Of a DNA stretch of 64,000 nt, positions 60,433 to 64,000 are shown one piece after another. The notes under the pieces are model-generated. The model did not search any database, was not told the origin of the DNA, and saw only the letters and a list, made by a program, of their open reading frames with translations. The stretch spans positions 62,001-126,000 of the forward strand of contig JBCCGL010000012.1 in assembly GCA_039029275.1 (NCBI GenBank), given 5' to 3'. This DNA comes from JBCCGL01 sp039029275 (GTDB lineage: Bacteria; Pseudomonadota; Gammaproteobacteria; JBCCGL01). Position numbers and translations under genes: made by a program. Each line of letters begins with the position of its first letter. The stretch's first letter is position 1.

Positions 60433-60775
60433 ATGTGGATAGGCGCGCCGGGTTGGGCATCAAGCAACATAAATGAGGTGAAAGTTCGCGACTACGATCT
60501 GCTGACACGTATTGATCCAGTCCGCGCGGAGGAAAGCGTAAAAACCGCACGCGATTTGGTACACGTTTGATGTGTTTACACTATCAGACCCGACCAAAGA
60601 TCCAGCCAAGTGCGATATTTTGCAACCGTCCGATTCGCCTGACTGGTACAACGAGTCGAGGCGACGCTTCATGAGGATGGATTGGAATCAAGCGGTCGAC
60701 GGATTTCATCCAACTGGTTTCTACATTACCACGATGATCCGCGTTGTGAAGAATGTGCGCACGCTGTGCGCTTTG
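60433..60775 (+). pseudogene. Possible gene remnant between the YiiX-like gene and dnaJ
   Basis: The 468-bp gap after the YiiX-like gene holds a 45-codon frame from an ATG at 60433 (AAGGA seven bases before it) ending at 60570. A second frame starts at 60572 (GTG), and in it FTLSDPTKDPAKCDILQPSD and RRRFMRMDWNQAVDGFHPTG read like protein. The two could be one reading frame broken by a shift near 60570. I do not recognise a family. After about 60775 the frame runs into antisense of dnaJ. It may also be chance. Confidence 0.25.
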
Positions 60776-60847
60776 AAAAGCTCGCTCTATTTAATGCAAC
60801 CTTGTTTGATTATCTTTGTAGTTGATCGGGTCACATCAATCACCCCG

Positions 60848-61969
60848 CTACATTCCATCAAAAAAACGTTTTACTCCGTCCATCCAGGAACTTTCCTGTG
60901 GGCTGTGCTTGGTGCCGAAAGAATCGCCGAGTTCTTCAAAAAGTTTTTTCTGACTGGAAGTCAAATTGACAGGCGTTTCGACTTTAACCTTGCACAACAG
61001 ATCGCCAATTGCGCCGCCGCGAACCGGTCTGATCCCTTTGCCGCGCAGGCGAAATACTTTTTCAGATTGCGTACCTGGCGGAATTTTAAGCTTTACTCGG
61101 CCATTAAGCGTTGGCACCTCCAGCTCACCACCGAGCGACGCCGTCACAATATTAATCGGGACCGCGCAGAGTAAATCCGCGTTGTCGCGTTCAAAAATTT
61201 CATGCGGCTTGACGTGAATCTGGACATACAGGTCACCCGCGGGTCCGCCTTTTTCTCCTGCCTCGCCCTCACCCGACAAACGAATGCGATCGCCGGTATC
61301 GACACCGGCAGGAATTTTCACCGAGAGGGTTTTTTGCTCTTCGATTCGACCGCGACCGTGACACTTGACGCAAGGATTGGTGATGACCTGTCCGGTGCCG
61401 TGGCACGTAGGGCACGTCTGTTGGACTGAGAAGAAGCCCTGTTGCATCCGCACCTGACCGACGCCATTACACGTACCACAGGTTGACGGTGAGGTACCGG
61501 GTTTGGCACCTGTTCCATCGCACACATCACATGTGACCAGCGTCGGTACTTTGATTTTAACCGTAGTCCCTGCGACAGCATCTTCGAGGCTTGTCTCAAG
61601 GTTATATTGCAGATCAGAACCGCGGTAGGCCTTGCGGCCACCGCCACCGCGACCGCCGCCAAAAATATCGCCGAAGACGTCGCCAAAAATATCGTTGAAG
61701 CTGCCTCCCCCGCCGAATCCGCCGCCACCCATGCCAGCGCTGCCATCAACACCCGCGTGGCCAAACTGGTCGTAGGCTGCTCGCTTTTGCGCGTCCCCGA
61801 GTACCTCGAAAGCTTCCTTGGCTTCCTTGAATTTTTCTTCCGCGACCGCGTCATCGGGATTACGATCAGGATGGTACTTCATCGCAAGGCGTCGATAGGC
61901 TTTTTTAAGGTCCGCGTCATCGACGTCTTTTCCGACTTCAAGCACCTCGTAGTAGTCGCGTTTAGACAT
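60848..61969 (-). CDS. dnaJ: Chaperone protein DnaJ
   Basis: A 373-residue type I J-protein. The J domain carries HPD (KYHPDRNPDD), a Gly/Phe-rich linker with GGGGFGGGG runs follows, then four CxxCxGxG zinc repeats (CDVCDGTG, CGTCNGVG, CPTCHGTG, CVKCHGRG), and the C-terminal substrate-binding domains. It delivers unfolded clients to DnaK and triggers its ATPase. It follows dnaK by 89 bp with a hairpin between. Confidence 0.97.
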   Translation of the reverse strand: MSKRDYYEVLEVGKDVDDADLKKAYRRLAMKYHPDRNPDDAVAEEKFKEAKEAFEVLGDAQKRAAYDQFGHAGVDGSAGMGGGGFGGGGSFNDIFGDVFGDIFGGGRGGGGRKAYRGSDLQYNLETSLEDAVAGTTVKIKVPTLVTCDVCDGTGAKPGTSPSTCGTCNGVGQVRMQQGFFSVQQTCPTCHGTGQVITNPCVKCHGRGRIEEQKTLSVKIPAGVDTGDRIRLSGEGEAGEKGGPAGDLYVQIHVKPHEIFERDNADLLCAVPINIVTASLGGELEVPTLNGRVKLKIPPGTQSEKVFRLRGKGIRPVRGGAIGDLLCKVKVETPVNLTSSQKKLFEELGDSFGTKHSPQESSWMDGVKRFFDGM

Positions 61970-62010
61970 TCAGTGTCAGTTCCGATTCGGTTCCGCCAAA
62001 CGAAACAAGC

Positions 62011-62038
62011 GAGCGTTTGCGCGCAAACACCCGCTCGT
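62011..62038. other. Hairpin between dnaK and dnaJ
   Basis: CGAGCG (62011-62016) can pair with CGCTCG (62033-62038) around TTTGCGCGCAAA, itself a palindrome. There is no U-run, so it is not a terminator; it may affect processing or the ratio of DnaK to DnaJ. Confidence 0.4.
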
Positions 62039-62058
62039 GACCATTTGAATCAAGAAGT

Positions 62059-63993
62059 TCAGGCCTGTTTCTTCTCTTCGTCCTTGACCTCTTCAAATTC
62101 GGCATCGACGACGTCGTCGGCATTGTTATTCGCCTCGCCCGCGTCTCCTGCAGGTTCGACGCCTTCAGCCGCCTGTGCATTAGCGTAAACACGTTCAGCC
62201 AGTTTGGCAGAGACCTCGGTCAACGCGTCACGCTTGCTCGTGATCTGCTCGATGTCGTCGCCTTCGATTGCCGTGCGCAGCTCAGCGATTTTGGCTTCGA
62301 TATCGTTCTTTTCGGCTTCTTCGACCTGTTCGCCCAGATCTTTGAGCGATTTTTCAGTCGCATGAATCAGGCCGTCAGACTGATTGCGCGCATCGACCAG
62401 CTCTTTCATCTTGCGATCTTCTTCGGCGTGCGCTTCAGCGTCTTTGATCATGCGGTCGACTTCGTCGTCCGAGAGGCCGCTCGATGCCTTGATCACAATC
62501 GACTGCTCTTTGCCTGTGGCTTTGTCTTTTGCCGAAACGTTGAGGATGCCGTTGGCGTCGATGTCAAAAGTAACCTCGATTTGCGGCATACCGCGCGGAG
62601 CAGGCGGAATATCTGCCAAGTCAAAGCGGCCCAGCGATTTATTGGCGGAAGCCATCTCGCGCTCACCTTGCAAGACGTGAACGGTTACAGCGGTCTGGTT
62701 GTCATCTGCAGTTGAGAACACCTGATTTGCCTTGGTCGGAATCGTGGTGTTTTTGTCGATCAGCTTGGTCATAACGCCGCCGAGGGTTTCGATACCCAGC
62801 GACAACGGCGTGACGTCGAGCAGCAGCACGTCTTTGACGTCGCCACCGAGGACACCGCCTTGAATTGCCGCACCCATGGCCACGGCTTCATCGGGATTCA
62901 CATCGCGACGCGGTTCCTTGCCGAAAAAGCTTTTCACTTCTTCGCCAACTTTCGGCATGCGGGTTTGGCCGCCGACCAGAATCACCTCGTTGATATCCGA
63001 TGCTTTTAAGCCGGCGTCCTGCAGCGCGGTCTTGCACGGCTCAATCGTCCGCATTACCAGATCTTCAACCAGCGACTCGAGCTTGGCGCGGGTCACTTTG
63101 ATGTTGAGGTGTTTGGGACCGCTGGCATCAGCCGTGATGTACGGGAGATTGACCTCAGTCTGCTGGCTTGACGACAGCTCAATTTTGGCTTTTTCTGACG
63201 CCTCTTTGAGACGTTGCAGCGCGAGCGGATCGTTGTGCAAGTCGATGCCCGAATCCTTTTTGAATTCGTCCGCGAGGTATTCGATCAAACGCAGGTCGAA
63301 ATCCTCACCCCCGAGAAAGGTATCGCCGTTGGTTGACAGCACCTCGAACTGATGCTCACCGTCTATTTCGGCAATCTCGATTATCGACACATCAAAAGTA
63401 CCGCCGCCGAGATCGTAAACAGCGACCTTGGCGTCGCCGCGCTGCTTGTCCATGCCGTAAGCGAGAGCGGCAGCGGTCGGCTCATTGATAATGCGTTTTA
63501 CTTCAAGACCGGCAATCTTGCCTGCGTCTTTGGTCGCCTGTCGCTGCGAATCGTTGAAGTAGGCCGGAACTGTAATAACTGCTTCGGTAACTTCTTCGCC
63601 GAGGTACTCCTCCGCTGTCGACTTCATTTTCATCAGCGTGCGCGCGGAGATTTCCGGCGCGGCCATGCCCTTACCATTCACCTCGACCCACGCATCGCCG
63701 TTATTGGCTTTGGTGATTTTATACGGCACAAGTTTGATGTCTTTTTGCACTGCGTCTTCTTCATAGCGGCGACCGATCAATCGCTTGACCGCATACACTG
63801 TGTTAAGCGGGTTGGTCACTGCTTGACGTTTGGCCGGCTGGCCGACCAGCACTTCGCCATCGTCGGCAAATGCAACGATCGACGGGGTGGTGCGGTCACC
63901 CTCGCTGTTTTCGATTACGCGGGCGCCATCACCTTCCATCACCGCGACGCAGGAGTTGGTCGTGCCCAAATCGATACCAATAATTTTTCCCAT
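62059..63993 (-). CDS. dnaK: Chaperone protein DnaK (Hsp70)
   Basis: A 644-residue Hsp70. The ATPase domain starts GKIIGIDLGTTNSCVAVM, with the phosphate-2 motif YDLGGGTFDVS; the linker DVLLLDVTPLSLGIETLGG leads into the peptide-binding domain, and the lid ends in an acidic tail (VDAEFEEVKDEEKKQA). The gene is complete, its ATG at 63993 being only 7 bp from the window edge. The promoter and grpE, if present, lie outside. It refolds proteins with DnaJ and GrpE. Confidence 0.97.
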   Translation of the reverse strand: MGKIIGIDLGTTNSCVAVMEGDGARVIENSEGDRTTPSIVAFADDGEVLVGQPAKRQAVTNPLNTVYAVKRLIGRRYEEDAVQKDIKLVPYKITKANNGDAWVEVNGKGMAAPEISARTLMKMKSTAEEYLGEEVTEAVITVPAYFNDSQRQATKDAGKIAGLEVKRIINEPTAAALAYGMDKQRGDAKVAVYDLGGGTFDVSIIEIAEIDGEHQFEVLSTNGDTFLGGEDFDLRLIEYLADEFKKDSGIDLHNDPLALQRLKEASEKAKIELSSSQQTEVNLPYITADASGPKHLNIKVTRAKLESLVEDLVMRTIEPCKTALQDAGLKASDINEVILVGGQTRMPKVGEEVKSFFGKEPRRDVNPDEAVAMGAAIQGGVLGGDVKDVLLLDVTPLSLGIETLGGVMTKLIDKNTTIPTKANQVFSTADDNQTAVTVHVLQGEREMASANKSLGRFDLADIPPAPRGMPQIEVTFDIDANGILNVSAKDKATGKEQSIVIKASSGLSDDEVDRMIKDAEAHAEEDRKMKELVDARNQSDGLIHATEKSLKDLGEQVEEAEKNDIEAKIAELRTAIEGDDIEQITSKRDALTEVSAKLAERVYANAQAAEGVEPAGDAGEANNNADDVVDAEFEEVKDEEKKQA

Positions 63994-64000
63994 TGTTCTC

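Noticed and set aside
1..64000. CRISPR arrays, tRNA or rRNA genes, prophage or insertion sequence transposases
   Set aside because: No regular direct repeats, cloverleaf-like sequences or transposase/phage proteins were seen while reading both strands; short ncRNAs could still be missed by eye.

Overview
The window looks like a stretch of a gammaproteobacterial chromosome, probably from a marine or saline-habitat heterotroph. This rests on gene order and protein character: dksA next to gluQ, ampD-ampE, guaB before guaA, ilvI-ilvH-ilvC-pssA, dnaK-dnaJ, and a holD-like gene beside rimI. The methylated-amine, sulfotransferase, DUF3604 and SoxYZ-like genes fit an environmental bacterium. Genus cannot be fixed by eye. 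Almost every base is coding. I see no rRNA, tRNA, CRISPR array, prophage or IS transposase.

Region 1 (1-9 kb) is a small-molecule catabolism block: the end of a peptide-type ABC ATPase, a Rieske oxygenase with a Glu bridging residue as in quaternary-amine oxygenases, a 2-oxoglutarate/Fe(II) oxygenase, two overlapping EamA transporters, and an opposing operon of a non-pyrrolysine MttB homologue, an 854-residue flavin/GcvT fusion dehydrogenase and a small ABM-fold protein. Together they suggest uptake and demethylation of betaine-like compounds, with methyl groups passed to folate. Region 2 (9-18 kb) holds cell-envelope, repair and signalling genes: M23 peptidase, an SDR with an altered active site, a GATase, PilZ, Rep helicase, ampD-ampE, a PhaB-type reductase and a membrane class III cyclase. 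Region 3 (18-30.4 kb) is mainly housekeeping: guaA, guaB (with a clear promoter and terminator), a gluzincin-like protein, xseA, a Tat-exported thioredoxin-like protein, an RND efflux pair, dksA and gluQ.

Region 4 (30.5-36 kb) is an acetate module: an uncharacterised divergent gene, a DUF4212 small subunit plus VC_2705-type sodium:solute symporter (with an EF-hand-like loop), a small membrane protein and acsA, with two strong terminators. Region 5 (36-44 kb) holds GGCT-like, sulfotransferase, msrB, Smr, a membrane lipase-like hydrolase, DUF3604 and prfC genes. Region 6 (44-47.2 kb) is a glutarate module: a LysR regulator divergent from gcdH and a class III CoA-transferase. It is followed by a 437-bp element with 64-bp terminal inverted repeats whose hairpins covary (47,239-47,675).

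Region 7 (47.7-53.4 kb, minus strand) reads ilvI-ilvH-ilvC-pssA-pilZ-holD-like-rimI, with a candidate attenuator hairpin ahead of ilvI. Region 8 (53.7-64 kb) holds a BepA-like protease, a SoxY/SoxZ pair in which SoxY lacks its sulfur-carrying cysteine, pckA, a PaiB-like/GNAT pair, a YiiX-like amidase, a possible gene remnant, dnaJ and dnaK. The most unusual items are the cysteine-less SoxYZ pair, the covarying inverted-repeat element, the methylated-amine block, the active-site-altered SDR and the EF-hand-like symporter loop.
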